From UBA964 sp031382085 (lineage in GTDB: Bacteria > Pseudomonadota > Gammaproteobacteria > Steroidobacterales > Steroidobacteraceae), in contig JANMYM010000015.1 of the NCBI GenBank assembly GCA_031382085.1, positions 1-64,000 of the forward strand: a DNA stretch of 64,000 nt, read 5' to 3'. Each line of letters begins with the position of its first letter. Positions within the stretch are counted from its first letter, which is position 1. The translations under genes were made by a program, and so were the position numbers. Shown here one piece after another: positions 1-7,942 of the stretch. The notes beneath the pieces are model-generated. The model worked only from the letters and a program-made list of their open reading frames with translations, searched no databases and was not told the DNA's origin.

Positions 1-282
1 GCTGCGGCGAACTCGATGATGTTCGCGATGGACGCTGCGTTGACGGCAGTCAACACGGCCCGCGCGACCCTGGGCGCCATCCAGAATCGCTTCCAGTCGG
101 TGGTGAATAACCTCTCGATCCAGGAAGAGAACCTGACCGCCTCGCGCAGCCGCATCCTCGATGCCGACTTTGCGGCAGAAACCGCCTCGCTGACGCGGGC
201 GCAGATTCTGCAGCAGGCCGGTACCGCGATTCTCGCGCAGGCGAATGCGGTTCCGCAGAACGTGTTGACGCTGCTGCGATAA
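1..282 (+). CDS. fliC: Flagellin, C-terminal part (5' end outside window)
   Basis: The reading frame is open from base 1 and ends in TAA at 280-282, giving the last 93 residues of a flagellin. The sequence shows the conserved C-terminal D1/D0 coiled region: an NRFQSVVNNL segment, then ENLTASRSRILDADFA, a run typical of bacterial flagellins, and a C-terminal helix ending VPQNVLTLLR. These helices pack in the filament core, and the last residues are the part recognised by the FliS export chaperone, whose gene lies about 2 kb downstream. A strong stem-loop follows the stop, so this gene probably forms its own transcript. The promoter is outside the window. Confidence 0.95.
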   Translation, partial: AAANSMMFAMDAALTAVNTARATLGAIQNRFQSVVNNLSIQEENLTASRSRILDADFAAETASLTRAQILQQAGTAILAQANAVPQNVLTLLR

Positions 283-324
283 ACGCGGGGTAAGGGACGG
301 GCTCCTCCGGGCCCAACCTGACGG

Positions 325-362
325 CGGGTGACGATCCCTGCAAGGATCGTCACCCGTTCTCT
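325..362 (+). terminator. Stem-loop after flagellin gene
   Basis: A perfect 13-bp inverted repeat (325-337 pairing with 344-356) with a 6-nt loop lies 42 bp past the flagellin stop and is followed by a short pyrimidine-rich stretch (TTCTCT). The stem is strong but the T-run is weak, so it could act as an intrinsic terminator or as a 3' mRNA stabiliser. It ends about 14 bp before the FlaG start. Confidence 0.7.
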
Positions 363-375
363 GAAGCGAGGTGCA

Positions 376-729
376 ATGATGAGTATCCAGAATGTTCCGG
401 CGACTAACAGCGGAGCCTCGATACCTAACGCGGTAGCCGCCACAGCGGTGGCCGCGCCCGTGGCACTGCCCGCGGTCGCACCAAAGAAGGCGGCACCGGT
501 TGAGCAGCTGCGGCAAATTGCTGCCGCCATGGAAAAGTTCGTCCGCGATTCCGGACGCAGCCTGCAATTCTCTGTCGACGAAGGCTCCGACCAGGTCGTC
601 GTCAAGGTCATCGATGAAACAACCGGCGAGGTCATCCGCCAGATCCCGAACGAGGAATTTCTGCGCATCGCACAAAACATCAAGTCCGGCACCGCAGATG
701 TGAGCTTCATCTGCGACCAGTGCGTCTGA
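376..729 (+). CDS. flaG: FlaG family flagellar protein
   Basis: Encodes 117 residues. After a low-complexity Ala/Pro/Val-rich N-terminus (about residues 1-38), the FlaG domain follows, with the family pattern of an amphipathic helix, an LQFSVDE strand, a VVKVID strand and GEVIRQIPNEEFLRIA. FlaG is known to influence filament length in Vibrio and Pseudomonas and usually sits between fliC and fliD, exactly as here. Two adjacent ATG codons (376, 379) follow a GCGAGG ribosome site; an upstream in-frame ATG at 328 falls in the terminator stem and is unlikely. The tail CDQCV carries two cysteines, which is unusual for the family. Confidence 0.88.
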   Translation: MMSIQNVPATNSGASIPNAVAATAVAAPVALPAVAPKKAAPVEQLRQIAAAMEKFVRDSGRSLQFSVDEGSDQVVVKVIDETTGEVIRQIPNEEFLRIAQNIKSGTADVSFICDQCV

Positions 730-744
730 GTTGTTGCAAACTCG

Positions 745-752
745 GCTGACAA
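745..752 (+). promoter_or_regulatory. Possible FliA (sigma-28) -10 element before fliD
   Basis: The sequence GCTGACAA matches 6 of 8 positions of the sigma-28 -10 consensus GCCGATAA and lies 25 bp upstream of the fliD start. The matching -35 (TAAA-type) is poor, so this is only a candidate late-class promoter. Confidence 0.3.
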
Positions 753-776
753 TCGTAACTAACAGCGGAGTCGATA

Positions 777-2144
777 GTGCCGGTTTTTCAGTCGCCAGGA
801 ATTGCTTCAGGCATCGACGTCAATACCTTGGTGACGAAGCTTGTCGACGCCGAGCGCGCGCCCGCGCAGATACGGCTTGACCGCTCCGACAGCAAGATCA
901 AGACGCAGGTGTCTGCACTGGGACAGCTCAAGGGATCGTGGTCTGCCTTACTGGCCAGCCTGTCCAAGCTAAAGACGGAGGCCGCGTTTCAGATCCACAA
1001 GGCGGAGAGTTCGGATAAAGAGGCGTTTACAGCGACCGCGACCGAGACAGCGGCACCGGGCAGTTACGGCATCGAGATCCTGGCGGTCGCCAGCGCTCCC
1101 AAGCTAACAAGCAGCCTGATCGCGGGCGGATCGACCGCGGTAATCGGCACTGGCAATCTGTCGATCGCGGTTGGCGCCGCTACATTTACGGTCACGATAG
1201 ACGGTACTAACAACACGCTTGCGGGCATACGCGATGCAATAAACGCCGCGACCGACAACAAGGGTGCGCGGGCCACGATAGTCAATACGACTGGCGGCGC
1301 CGTACTGACGCTCACAGGCAGCAATACTGGCGCAGCGAACGCGCTGCGCGTGACGCGGGCAGGCGGCGATGGTGGCCTCGACGCGCTGGTCTATGATCCA
1401 GGCGTGTTGACCAACCTGACGCAGACCGTAGCGGCGGCGGATGCCAGCATCAAAGTCGAAGGATTTGCCGCCAGCAGCGCCAGCAACACGTTTGCGAACA
1501 TCATTGACGGCGTTACGATCAACGTCGCTGCGGCCGAGCCCGGTACTGTTAAGGCACTGACCATCAGTAACGACAGCAGCGCCGCTGTCGACAATGTGAA
1601 GAAGTTCGTTCAGGATTTCAATGCCGCTGCCGTGGTGATGTCGCAGTTGCGACGCTACAACCCGGCAACCAAGGACGCTGGCCCTTTGCTGGGTGATGCA
1701 ATGCTGCGCGGCGCTGAAACAACGCTCCGCGGCATGGTTGCCGATGCCGTTGCCGGTGCCACAGCTCCTTATGATTCCTTGTCCAGCGTCGGCATTACGA
1801 CCCAGCAAGATGGCACGCTGAAAGTCGACGAGACCAGACTCAACAACGCACTGACCGCAAGTTTTGGCGCGATTGGCCGGCTTTTCGGCTCCGCGACCGG
1901 CGTCGGCGCACGAATGCACGCGTACCTTGATACGCAACTGAAAACCGATGCGCCGATAACGACGCGCACCGACAGCCTGAACAATCAAAAAAGACTCAAC
2001 GATCGCGACCGCGACACGCTGGAGGCGCGAATGAAATCGGTCGAGCAGCGCTATCGCAAGCAGTTCAGCGCGCTGGATACCGTCCTGGCCGGGTTGCAAC
2101 AGACGTCGGCGTTCCTGTCGCAGCGGCTTGGCAGCAGCCGCTAA
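777..2144 (+). CDS. fliD: Flagellar filament cap protein FliD (HAP2)
   Basis: A 455-residue protein of normal FliD length. The N-terminus reads FQSPGIASGIDVNTLVTKLV, the hallmark of FliD_N. A variable, Ala/Thr/Gly-rich middle (about 100-230) follows, then the FliD_C domain and a C-terminal coiled coil ending in LDTVLAGLQQTSAFLSQRL. FliD forms the pentameric or hexameric cap at the filament tip that folds incoming flagellin. The start is GTG at 777, supported by an AGCGGAG ribosome site 6 nt upstream. It lies in the usual fliC-flaG-fliD-fliS order. Confidence 0.95.
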   Translation: MPVFQSPGIASGIDVNTLVTKLVDAERAPAQIRLDRSDSKIKTQVSALGQLKGSWSALLASLSKLKTEAAFQIHKAESSDKEAFTATATETAAPGSYGIEILAVASAPKLTSSLIAGGSTAVIGTGNLSIAVGAATFTVTIDGTNNTLAGIRDAINAATDNKGARATIVNTTGGAVLTLTGSNTGAANALRVTRAGGDGGLDALVYDPGVLTNLTQTVAAADASIKVEGFAASSASNTFANIIDGVTINVAAAEPGTVKALTISNDSSAAVDNVKKFVQDFNAAAVVMSQLRRYNPATKDAGPLLGDAMLRGAETTLRGMVADAVAGATAPYDSLSSVGITTQQDGTLKVDETRLNNALTASFGAIGRLFGSATGVGARMHAYLDTQLKTDAPITTRTDSLNNQKRLNDRDRDTLEARMKSVEQRYRKQFSALDTVLAGLQQTSAFLSQRLGSSR

Positions 2145-2202
2145 AGTCGGACTCGCGCGGGCCGTTAAGTTCAGCAGGGCTTTCGGTCTTTGGGAGGGAG
2201 CG

Positions 2203-2619
2203 ATGAACGCGCTGACCCGCTCGGCAATGCTGGCGGAATATCAAAGTGTGGCAATCCACGGTGGCATCGCAGCCGCGGATCCGCAACGTTTGATTCTAAT
2301 GCTGCTGGATGGCGCGCTTGAGCGCATCGCGCAGGGGCGCGGCTTCATGGAACGCGGTCTGATTGCCGACAAGGGCCGCGTGTTAGGCCGTGCAATGGCA
2401 CTGATTCAGGAATTGCGCGCCAGCCTGGATACGACCGGCGGCGGTCAGATAGCCAGCAATCTAGACGCCCTCTATGACTACTGCTGCCGGCAATTATTGA
2501 CCGCCAATGCGGACAACAACCCGCAGGCACTCGAGCTGGTAAGCGCGTTGCTGCAGGAAATTCGCAGTGCCTGGGTGCAATTGCCTGTCATGGCGCGCCA
2601 GGTGGTACCGGTCCCATGA
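2203..2619 (+). CDS. fliS: Flagellin export chaperone FliS
   Basis: Encodes 138 residues with the all-helical FliS pattern: a Y near the N-terminus (LAEYQSVAI), DPQRLILMLLDGALERI, then RAMALIQELRASLD and NLDALYDYCCRQLL. FliS binds the C-terminal helix of flagellin in the cytoplasm and keeps it unpolymerised until export. ATG at 2203 is preceded by a GGGAGGGAG ribosome site, better than the upstream in-frame codon at 2128, which overlaps fliD. Its stop overlaps the next start (ATGA at 2616-2619), implying translational coupling. Confidence 0.93.
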   Translation: MNALTRSAMLAEYQSVAIHGGIAAADPQRLILMLLDGALERIAQGRGFMERGLIADKGRVLGRAMALIQELRASLDTTGGGQIASNLDALYDYCCRQLLTANADNNPQALELVSALLQEIRSAWVQLPVMARQVVPVP

Positions 2620-2879
2620 AAGGAATCGTGGCGAATCCGGCGCGTACTGGTACTGCGCGACGTCGGCTGACCAAGCAGGGCGTACTCTGGCTGACGAAAC
2701 GCATTGGCCGCCTAGCTTTGCGCGGCGAGTGGCAGTCCGCGCGGGCGGTCGCCGCATCCCGCGATCGACTGTTGTCGATGACCGCTGATTCTGATACCGG
2801 CATTGACGCCATGCGCGCAGCGGCTGCTGAGGCGCGCGCGTTGTTGGGTGCGGCAGCGGATGGGAAGACCGGTGATTGA
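2616..2879 (+). CDS. Small protein in the FliT position
   Basis: An 87-residue, Arg/Ala-rich, mostly helical protein with no clear motif. It overlaps the end of fliS by 4 nt and the start of the next gene by 8 nt, so it is certainly translated within this operon. FliT-type chaperones, which bind FliD and regulate flagellar genes, are short, helical, poorly conserved and encoded directly after fliS, so FliT function is plausible from position alone. Sequence identity to FliT cannot be asserted by eye. Confidence 0.5.
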   Translation: MKGIVANPARTGTARRRLTKQGVLWLTKRIGRLALRGEWQSARAVAASRDRLLSMTADSDTGIDAMRAAAAEARALLGAAADGKTGD

Positions 2880-3438
2880 GCAAGGCGATACCGTCATCCT
2901 GCGCAATGAGCTGGCGTATATTGATTGCCTGCCAGTCAGTTTTTTCGTCGGCAAAGACGCGCCGGACGCCGCCGTCAGGGCCAATATGGCCGAACACAAC
3001 CTGCGACTGCTGCAGGCGAGCGCTGCCCTGGAAGAGCACGGCCAGATCGACAAGGCCGACGATAACAGCCCCAATTCCGCCGACCTGATGCGGATGGAGC
3101 AAAAGATCAACCTGTTACTGGATGTCGCCGGCTACCTGTTAGCAGCCAGCCAGTCGCGGCCACAGCCGACACCCATTCGTCTCAACGCCCTGGGCGCCGT
3201 CTGGGAGGCAGGTGCGACTACGCCGGCGGAAGGCGCCACAGGCGTTCTAAACGTGTACCTGCGTGATTGCCTGGTCCAGCCACTGCAATTACTGGCCAAA
3301 GCCGTCAGTGTCACGGACGGGGAAACACATCTGGAGTTCGAGCACCTGCCGGATTCGGTGGCGCATCATCTCGAAAAGCTGGTTTTCAGGCGCCATCGGC
3401 GGCAGATTGCCGGCACGCGGCACGCCCGGCGCGGCTAG
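2872..3438 (+). CDS. Atypical PilZ-like protein next to flagellar regulators
   Basis: Encodes 188 residues from GTG at 2872, chosen because a GGGAAG ribosome site precedes it and an upstream start would overlap the previous gene deeply. It has a helical middle (MRMEQKINLLLDVAGYLLA) and C-terminal strands with a GAVWEA segment. This resembles the tetrameric-type PilZ proteins encoded between fliS/fliT and the sigma-54 activators in Xanthomonas-like flagellar clusters. I do not see an intact RxxxR...DxSxxG c-di-GMP signature, so binding of the nucleotide is doubtful; these proteins often act as partners rather than receptors. Assignment rests on position plus overall pattern. Confidence 0.55.
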   Translation: MIEQGDTVILRNELAYIDCLPVSFFVGKDAPDAAVRANMAEHNLRLLQASAALEEHGQIDKADDNSPNSADLMRMEQKINLLLDVAGYLLAASQSRPQPTPIRLNALGAVWEAGATTPAEGATGVLNVYLRDCLVQPLQLLAKAVSVTDGETHLEFEHLPDSVAHHLEKLVFRRHRRQIAGTRHARRG

Positions 3439-3456
3439 TTGTTAGCTCCCTAACAA
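3439..3456 (+). terminator. Small hairpin after the PilZ-like gene
   Basis: A perfect 7-bp stem, TTGTTAG paired with CTAACAA around a CTCC loop, starts immediately after the stop codon. It is AT-rich and lacks a T-run, so it is at best a weak terminator. The arms are the over-represented GTTAG/CTAAC word. Confidence 0.35.
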
Positions 3457-3609
3457 AAGTATTCTAGGGGATAACCCGAGTGGTCAGGCAAACCCCGAAT
3501 TGACAGCAACTGTGATGCAGTCCGGTCCTGCAATGCGACCGAGAGATGCGCGTCACACACTATGGCAAATCGACGGTCGACAATGGCAACCGCTTACCGG
3601 AGGCCTAAC

Positions 3610-4761
3610 GTGTCGAATCTTGCATCTGCATCCAGCGTCATAGATCGCGGCATTGAGCTTGATCGAGGATTGGACGCGCACGGCGCCCAGCTGCCGACCG
3701 GCAGCTCGAATGCAATTCGGCAGGTGATACACCTGGCACGACAGGTTGCCTGCCACGATTCGAGCGTTCTGATTCTGGGCGAATCCGGCACCGGAAAGGA
3801 AGTGCTGGCGAAAGCCATCCACGCGTCCAGTCCCAGACGGCGTGGGCCGTTCATCGCAGTCAATTGCGGCGCTATCCCGGCCGAGTTACTCGAAAGCGAA
3901 CTATTCGGTCATGAGAAGGGCTCGTTCACCGGCGCCATCAGTGCCCGGCGCGGCCGCTTCGAGGTCGCTGAAGGCGGCACGCTGTTCCTTGATGAAATCG
4001 GCGACATGAGCCTCACTATGCAAGTCAAGTTGCTGCGCGTGCTGCAGGAACGTGTTTTTGAGCGGGTTGGTAATCACCAGTCCATTCCCTGCAACGTACG
4101 TATTATCGCTGCCACCCACCGCAACCTGGATACAGCCATCGACAATGGCCAGTTTCGCGGCGATCTGTTCTACCGCCTCAACGTATTTCCCATCGAAATG
4201 CCGCCGCTGCGCGAGCGTGTCGACGATCTGGAGGCACTGTTAGTCGACTTTGTCGAGTACAACCGCAGTGCCGGCCGCGGGACCATCGAATTTACGGCCG
4301 CGGCGCGCGATGCCCTGCGCCGCTATCCCTGGCCCGGCAATGTGCGTGAGCTGAGTAATCTGGTTGAGCGCTTGTCAATTCTTCAGGAAGGTCGGCTGGT
4401 GCGCTTGCGCGATCTGCCGCCACGCTATCAGATGCCTGAGAGCGGCAGTTCACGCGCGTTATGCGACAACGTGCCCGCAAGGTTCGCGGTGACAGATGAG
4501 CAAGACGCAGATGCGTTCGACGCAGCCGAGACGATCCCGTTGCCGGTCAGCGCCGAGGCGCCCACCTCGCAGTTGCCGGACGAGGGACTTGATTTGCGCG
4601 ATCATCTGCTTGCGATCGAGCGCGTACTGGTATCGCAGGCCTTGGTGCGCAGCAATGGTGTGGTGGCGCATGCCGCCAAACTGCTGGGGCTACGCCGCAC
4701 TACGCTGGTCGAAAAACTTCGCAAACTGGAATTTCCAGTTGCCGAAGCGTCGAACGATTGA
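3610..4761 (+). CDS. fleQ: FleQ/FlrA-type sigma-54 flagellar activator, short N-terminus
   Basis: A 383-residue bacterial enhancer-binding protein. The AAA+ core has Walker A GESGTGKE (about 57-64), the sigma-54 contact loop and Walker B TLFLDEIGD. The C-terminal Fis-type helix-turn-helix has the FleQ-like end VVAHAAKLLGLRRTTLVEKLRK. FleQ/FlrA is the master activator of flagellar genes. Two oddities: the loop reads GSFTGA instead of GAFTGA, and only about 50 residues precede the AAA+ core, so the usual FleQ N-terminal domain is missing. GTG at 3610 is preferred because GGAGG lies 6 nt upstream; ATG codons at 3562 and 3583 have no ribosome site. Confidence 0.8.
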   Translation: MSNLASASSVIDRGIELDRGLDAHGAQLPTGSSNAIRQVIHLARQVACHDSSVLILGESGTGKEVLAKAIHASSPRRRGPFIAVNCGAIPAELLESELFGHEKGSFTGAISARRGRFEVAEGGTLFLDEIGDMSLTMQVKLLRVLQERVFERVGNHQSIPCNVRIIAATHRNLDTAIDNGQFRGDLFYRLNVFPIEMPPLRERVDDLEALLVDFVEYNRSAGRGTIEFTAAARDALRRYPWPGNVRELSNLVERLSILQEGRLVRLRDLPPRYQMPESGSSRALCDNVPARFAVTDEQDADAFDAAETIPLPVSAEAPTSQLPDEGLDLRDHLLAIERVLVSQALVRSNGVVAHAAKLLGLRRTTLVEKLRKLEFPVAEASND

Positions 4762-4825
4762 CGCCGAAATACCGGAACTCCCTGGCAATTGAGAACTCGA
4801 TCACACCTGCGGTGTACTAACGCCG

Positions 4826-4843
4826 TCGGCACGGTTCTTGCTT
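4826..4843 (+). promoter_or_regulatory. Sigma-54 promoter upstream of fleR-like gene
   Basis: The core reads TCGGCACGGTTCTTGCTT. GG at 4828-4829 and GC at 4840-4841 are separated by exactly 10 nt, matching the TGGCACG-N4-TTGCW consensus at every key position. It lies 50 bp before the next start codon, as expected if the FleQ-type activator encoded just upstream drives this gene with RpoN. Confidence 0.88.
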
Positions 4844-4892
4844 TCCGTATCAGCGAGATCGCGAATCGTCGCGAACCTGAGGCAGGAATTGC

Positions 4893-5894
4893 ATGGAATC
4901 TGTTGTTAGTCAGTTGATCGACGTTCCGGAACCGGTTGCGGTTGCCGACGCTTCACAGCAATTGATCGCATTGGCGGCACGGGTCGCCGCGACCGATTGC
5001 ACGGTTCTGATCGAAGCAGAGTCGGGTACTGGCAAGGAAGTGCTTGCACGGTTCATCCATCGCCAGTCGAATCGCGCGGCGCAACCCTTTGTGGCCGTCA
5101 ATTGCGCGGCGATTCCCGAGACCATGCTGGAGTCGCTGCTGTTCGGCTATGAGCGCGGGGCCTTCACAGGTGCGCACGCCGGGCACGCCGGCAAATTTGA
5201 GCAAGCGCAGGGTGGAACTCTGCTGCTGGATGAAATTTCGGAAATGCCGCTCGGCTTGCAGAGCAAGTTACTGCGGGTTCTGCAGGAACGCGAAGTGGAG
5301 CGCCTGGGGGGTCGTGGCTCGTTAGCACTGGATGTGCGGGTCATCGCCACGACGAATCGACGGCTGCGTGATGAAGTCACTGCCGGCCGCTTTCGCGAAG
5401 ACCTGTATTTCAGATTGAATGTATTCCCCCTGGTAGTACTGCCACTGCGCGAGCGGCGCGACGATATTCTGCCGCTGGCAACACAACGCCTGGTGGTAAA
5501 TACGCCGCCCGGCAAGCCAATTCCGGCACTGTCCGCAGATGCGGCACATTTGCTGCTGACCTATCGCTGGCCAGGCAACGTGCGTGAGCTCGACAACGTA
5601 CTGCAGCGCGCGCTGATTCTGGTGAACGGCACGGTCATTGAAGCTGAGCATCTGCAATTCGAGGCGCCACGTCGTGAAAGTGAAATTGGCCTTTTTGGAA
5701 ACGGTCGTGGAGTCGATTCATCCGCCCTGGCGGAGTCGCTCGAGCATCGCGAGTACGAACTTATCCTCGGCGCCTTGCGCCTGGACGGTGTCACTCGCAA
5801 GGCGGTCGCTGAGCGACTCGGTATCAGTCCGAGAACACTGCGCTACAAGCTGGCACGCATGCGGCGCGTTGGAATTTCGGTACCAGCGGCCTGA
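4893..5894 (+). CDS. fleR: FleR/FlrC-type sigma-54 activator lacking a receiver domain
   Basis: Encodes 333 residues: an AAA+ sigma-54 activation domain beginning near residue 15 and a Fis-type HTH at the C-terminus (AVAERLGISPRTLRYKLARMR). The contact loop is the canonical GAFTGA (89-94) and Walker B is TLLLDEISE. The P-loop reads AESGTGKE (42-49), with Ala for the usual first Gly. Classical FleR/FlrC is a response regulator phosphorylated by FleS/FlrB. Here there is no REC domain and no kinase gene nearby, so activity must be controlled by level or by another partner. A perfect sigma-54 promoter precedes it. It is followed by fliE after 23 bp and likely controls the class III flagellar operons. 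Confidence 0.85.
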   Translation: MESVVSQLIDVPEPVAVADASQQLIALAARVAATDCTVLIEAESGTGKEVLARFIHRQSNRAAQPFVAVNCAAIPETMLESLLFGYERGAFTGAHAGHAGKFEQAQGGTLLLDEISEMPLGLQSKLLRVLQEREVERLGGRGSLALDVRVIATTNRRLRDEVTAGRFREDLYFRLNVFPLVVLPLRERRDDILPLATQRLVVNTPPGKPIPALSADAAHLLLTYRWPGNVRELDNVLQRALILVNGTVIEAEHLQFEAPRRESEIGLFGNGRGVDSSALAESLEHREYELILGALRLDGVTRKAVAERLGISPRTLRYKLARMRRVGISVPAA

Positions 5895-5917
5895 CAGGGG
5901 CGCAGAGGAATACGAGC

Positions 5918-6250
5918 ATGAGCCAGATGGAAATCGATCGGGTGCTATCGCAGATTCGCGACCTGCGCGCGCAGGCGGGCCTGAACCATGCGCCGCTCGT
6001 GGCAAAGCAGGCGGATAACAGTTCGACGGTTAGTTTTGCGTCAATTCTCAAACAGGGCATTGATCAGGTGAACCAGCAACAACAGACCGCCGCGTCGATG
6101 GCTGTTGCATTCGAACGTGGCGCTCCGGGTGTCGATCTCCCGCAGGTCATGATTGAGATGCAGAAATCGAGCGTCTCTTTTCGCGCCGTTACTGAAGTGC
6201 GCAATCGCCTGGTAAGTGCCTACCAGGACATCATGAACATGCCGGTTTAA
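5918..6250 (+). CDS. fliE: Flagellar hook-basal body protein FliE
   Basis: A 110-residue protein with the family end-pattern: SFASILKQGIDQVNQQQ, a central FERGAPGVDLPQVMIEMQKSSVSFRAVTEVRNRLVSAYQDIMNMPV. FliE is the junction protein linking the MS-ring and export gate to the rod. A GAGGAA ribosome site lies before ATG 5918, and fliF follows after 6 nt, the standard fliEFGHIJ order. Confidence 0.95.
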   Translation: MSQMEIDRVLSQIRDLRAQAGLNHAPLVAKQADNSSTVSFASILKQGIDQVNQQQQTAASMAVAFERGAPGVDLPQVMIEMQKSSVSFRAVTEVRNRLVSAYQDIMNMPV

Positions 6251-6256
6251 TATTCC

Positions 6257-7942
6257 ATGGCCGCAGAAGTGTTAGTAAATACAGCACCGCAAGGTGTCAT
6301 GGCGGGCATCAAGCCTCTGATCTTGCTGGTTGGTCTTGCCGCAGCGGTCGCTGCCGGCGTTGGCGCGGCGCTCTGGTCCCAGGGCCCCACCTATAATCTG
6401 CTGTACGGCAATCTGGCCAGTGACGTTGCCGCGCAGATTACCCAGGTGTTAGGTGGCGCAGGGATCGAGTACCATCTTGAAAACGGCGGCGCCACGATAG
6501 CGGTTCCGGCCGAGAAAGTCGCAGACGCCAGATTGCTGCTGGCAGGTCAGGGCCTGCCGTCAACGGGTGGGTTTGCATCCATGACCCGCGATTCCGGTTT
6601 TGGTCTCAGTCAGTTCATGGAGAGTGCGCGCTATCAGCACGCACTGGAAACGGAACTCGCGCAGACGATCAGCAGCCTGCAATCGGTATCTGCGGCGCGC
6701 GTACATATTGCCGCATCGCGCCAGTCCGCATTTGTCCGCGACCGCCAGCCGCCCAGCGCTTCGGTGTTCCTGCAGCTGCGATCCGGTGGCCGGCTGAGTG
6801 GCGAGCAGATATCTGCGATTACACACCTGGTAGCGTCCAGTGTTCCGGAGTTGCGCTCGGAGCAGGTCACGGTCGTCGATCAGCAGGGCCGCCTGTTGTC
6901 CTCACCGCAAGGCCATGATGACGCCGCACTGCATCAACAGCAGCTGGAGCTGTCACGCCAGGTCGAGGAGGAATATGCGCAGCGTGTTGAATCACTGTTA
7001 GCGCCTCTGGTTGGACCCGGTCGTGTGCGCGCTCAGGTCGTGGCGCAATTTGACATGTCGGCGGTCGAGGAAGCGCGCGAACAATATCGACCCGATAGCC
7101 AGATAGTACGTAGTGAACAGACCTCGGAAGAACAATCGGCCAACGGTACGGGCGGTCCGCGCGGTGTGCCCGGTTCGCTCAGCAATCAACCTCCCGACGC
7201 AGGTGTTGCACTGCCGGCGAGCAGCGGTGCGAGCCTCGCTGCTGCCAAGGCGCCGGCGACCGGTGCGACTGCGGCCGATGCCGCCACAGCGGCAGCTGTT
7301 CCTGCCAACTCGAACAAGCAGGCCACGCGGAATTTTGAAATCGACAGAACCGTGGCCTACACGCGGCAGCCCGGCGGGCGGCTCAAGCGGCTTTCCGTCG
7401 CCGTGTTGATCGACAACGCGCGAACTGCCGGCAAGGATGGCAAGGTTGCAGAACGCGCCTTGACTGACAAGGAGCTGGAACGCGTTACCAGTCTAATCAA
7501 AGATGCGGTTGGATTCGATCAGTCGCGCGGCGACAGCGTCAATGTCATGAATGCGGCCTGGAGTGGCGAGCCGATTGCTAACGACGCGATCGAGGCGACG
7601 GCAATTCCGATCTGGGAAAAAGCCTGGGTGCAGCAATTGGCAAAGATTCTGGCCGGCATGATTATCGTCATCGTGCTGTTGTTCATGGTGGTCAAACCGA
7701 CGCTGAAACAGTTGTTAGCACCGTTGAACCAGGCGTCAACTCCCAAGGCTCTGCCCGGCCAACAGGGCGGCGCAGATGTTGGCGCCGCGGTCCCGTCCGG
7801 CGGCGGGGCGGCTGCCGCTATCTCTGGAAATAGCAACACCCTTGCATATGAGCAGCAACTGGCGCAGGCGCGGACCCTGGTTGCGCAGGATCCAGCGCGC
7901 GTCGCGCAGGTAGTCAAGGGTTGGGTAGCCAACGATGCCTGA
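6257..7942 (+). CDS. fliF: Flagellar MS-ring protein FliF
   Basis: Encodes 561 residues, normal length. An N-terminal transmembrane segment (about 16-36) is followed by ring-building YscJ/FliF domains with NLLYGNLASDVAAQITQVL, a low-complexity Ala/Thr-rich periplasmic insert (about 295-355) and a second membrane segment near 455-477. The cytoplasmic tail ends in ARVAQVVKGWVAND, the conserved FliG-binding helix. The MS-ring is the first assembled part of the basal body. The end overlaps the fliG start (ATGCCTGA), implying coupled, stoichiometric translation. The FliG-binding tail is intact, so the rotor interface to FliG is retained. Confidence 0.97.
   Translation: MAAEVLVNTAPQGVMAGIKPLILLVGLAAAVAAGVGAALWSQGPTYNLLYGNLASDVAAQITQVLGGAGIEYHLENGGATIAVPAEKVADARLLLAGQGLPSTGGFASMTRDSGFGLSQFMESARYQHALETELAQTISSLQSVSAARVHIAASRQSAFVRDRQPPSASVFLQLRSGGRLSGEQISAITHLVASSVPELRSEQVTVVDQQGRLLSSPQGHDDAALHQQQLELSRQVEEEYAQRVESLLAPLVGPGRVRAQVVAQFDMSAVEEAREQYRPDSQIVRSEQTSEEQSANGTGGPRGVPGSLSNQPPDAGVALPASSGASLAAAKAPATGATAADAATAAAVPANSNKQATRNFEIDRTVAYTRQPGGRLKRLSVAVLIDNARTAGKDGKVAERALTDKELERVTSLIKDAVGFDQSRGDSVNVMNAAWSGEPIANDAIEATAIPIWEKAWVQQLAKILAGMIIVIVLLFMVVKPTLKQLLAPLNQASTPKALPGQQGGADVGAAVPSGGGAAAAISGNSNTLAYEQQLAQARTLVAQDPARVAQVVKGWVANDA

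Noticed and set aside
1104..2099. Minus-strand ORF of 331 codons
   Set aside because: Shadow of fliD; composition and lack of ribosome site argue against it.
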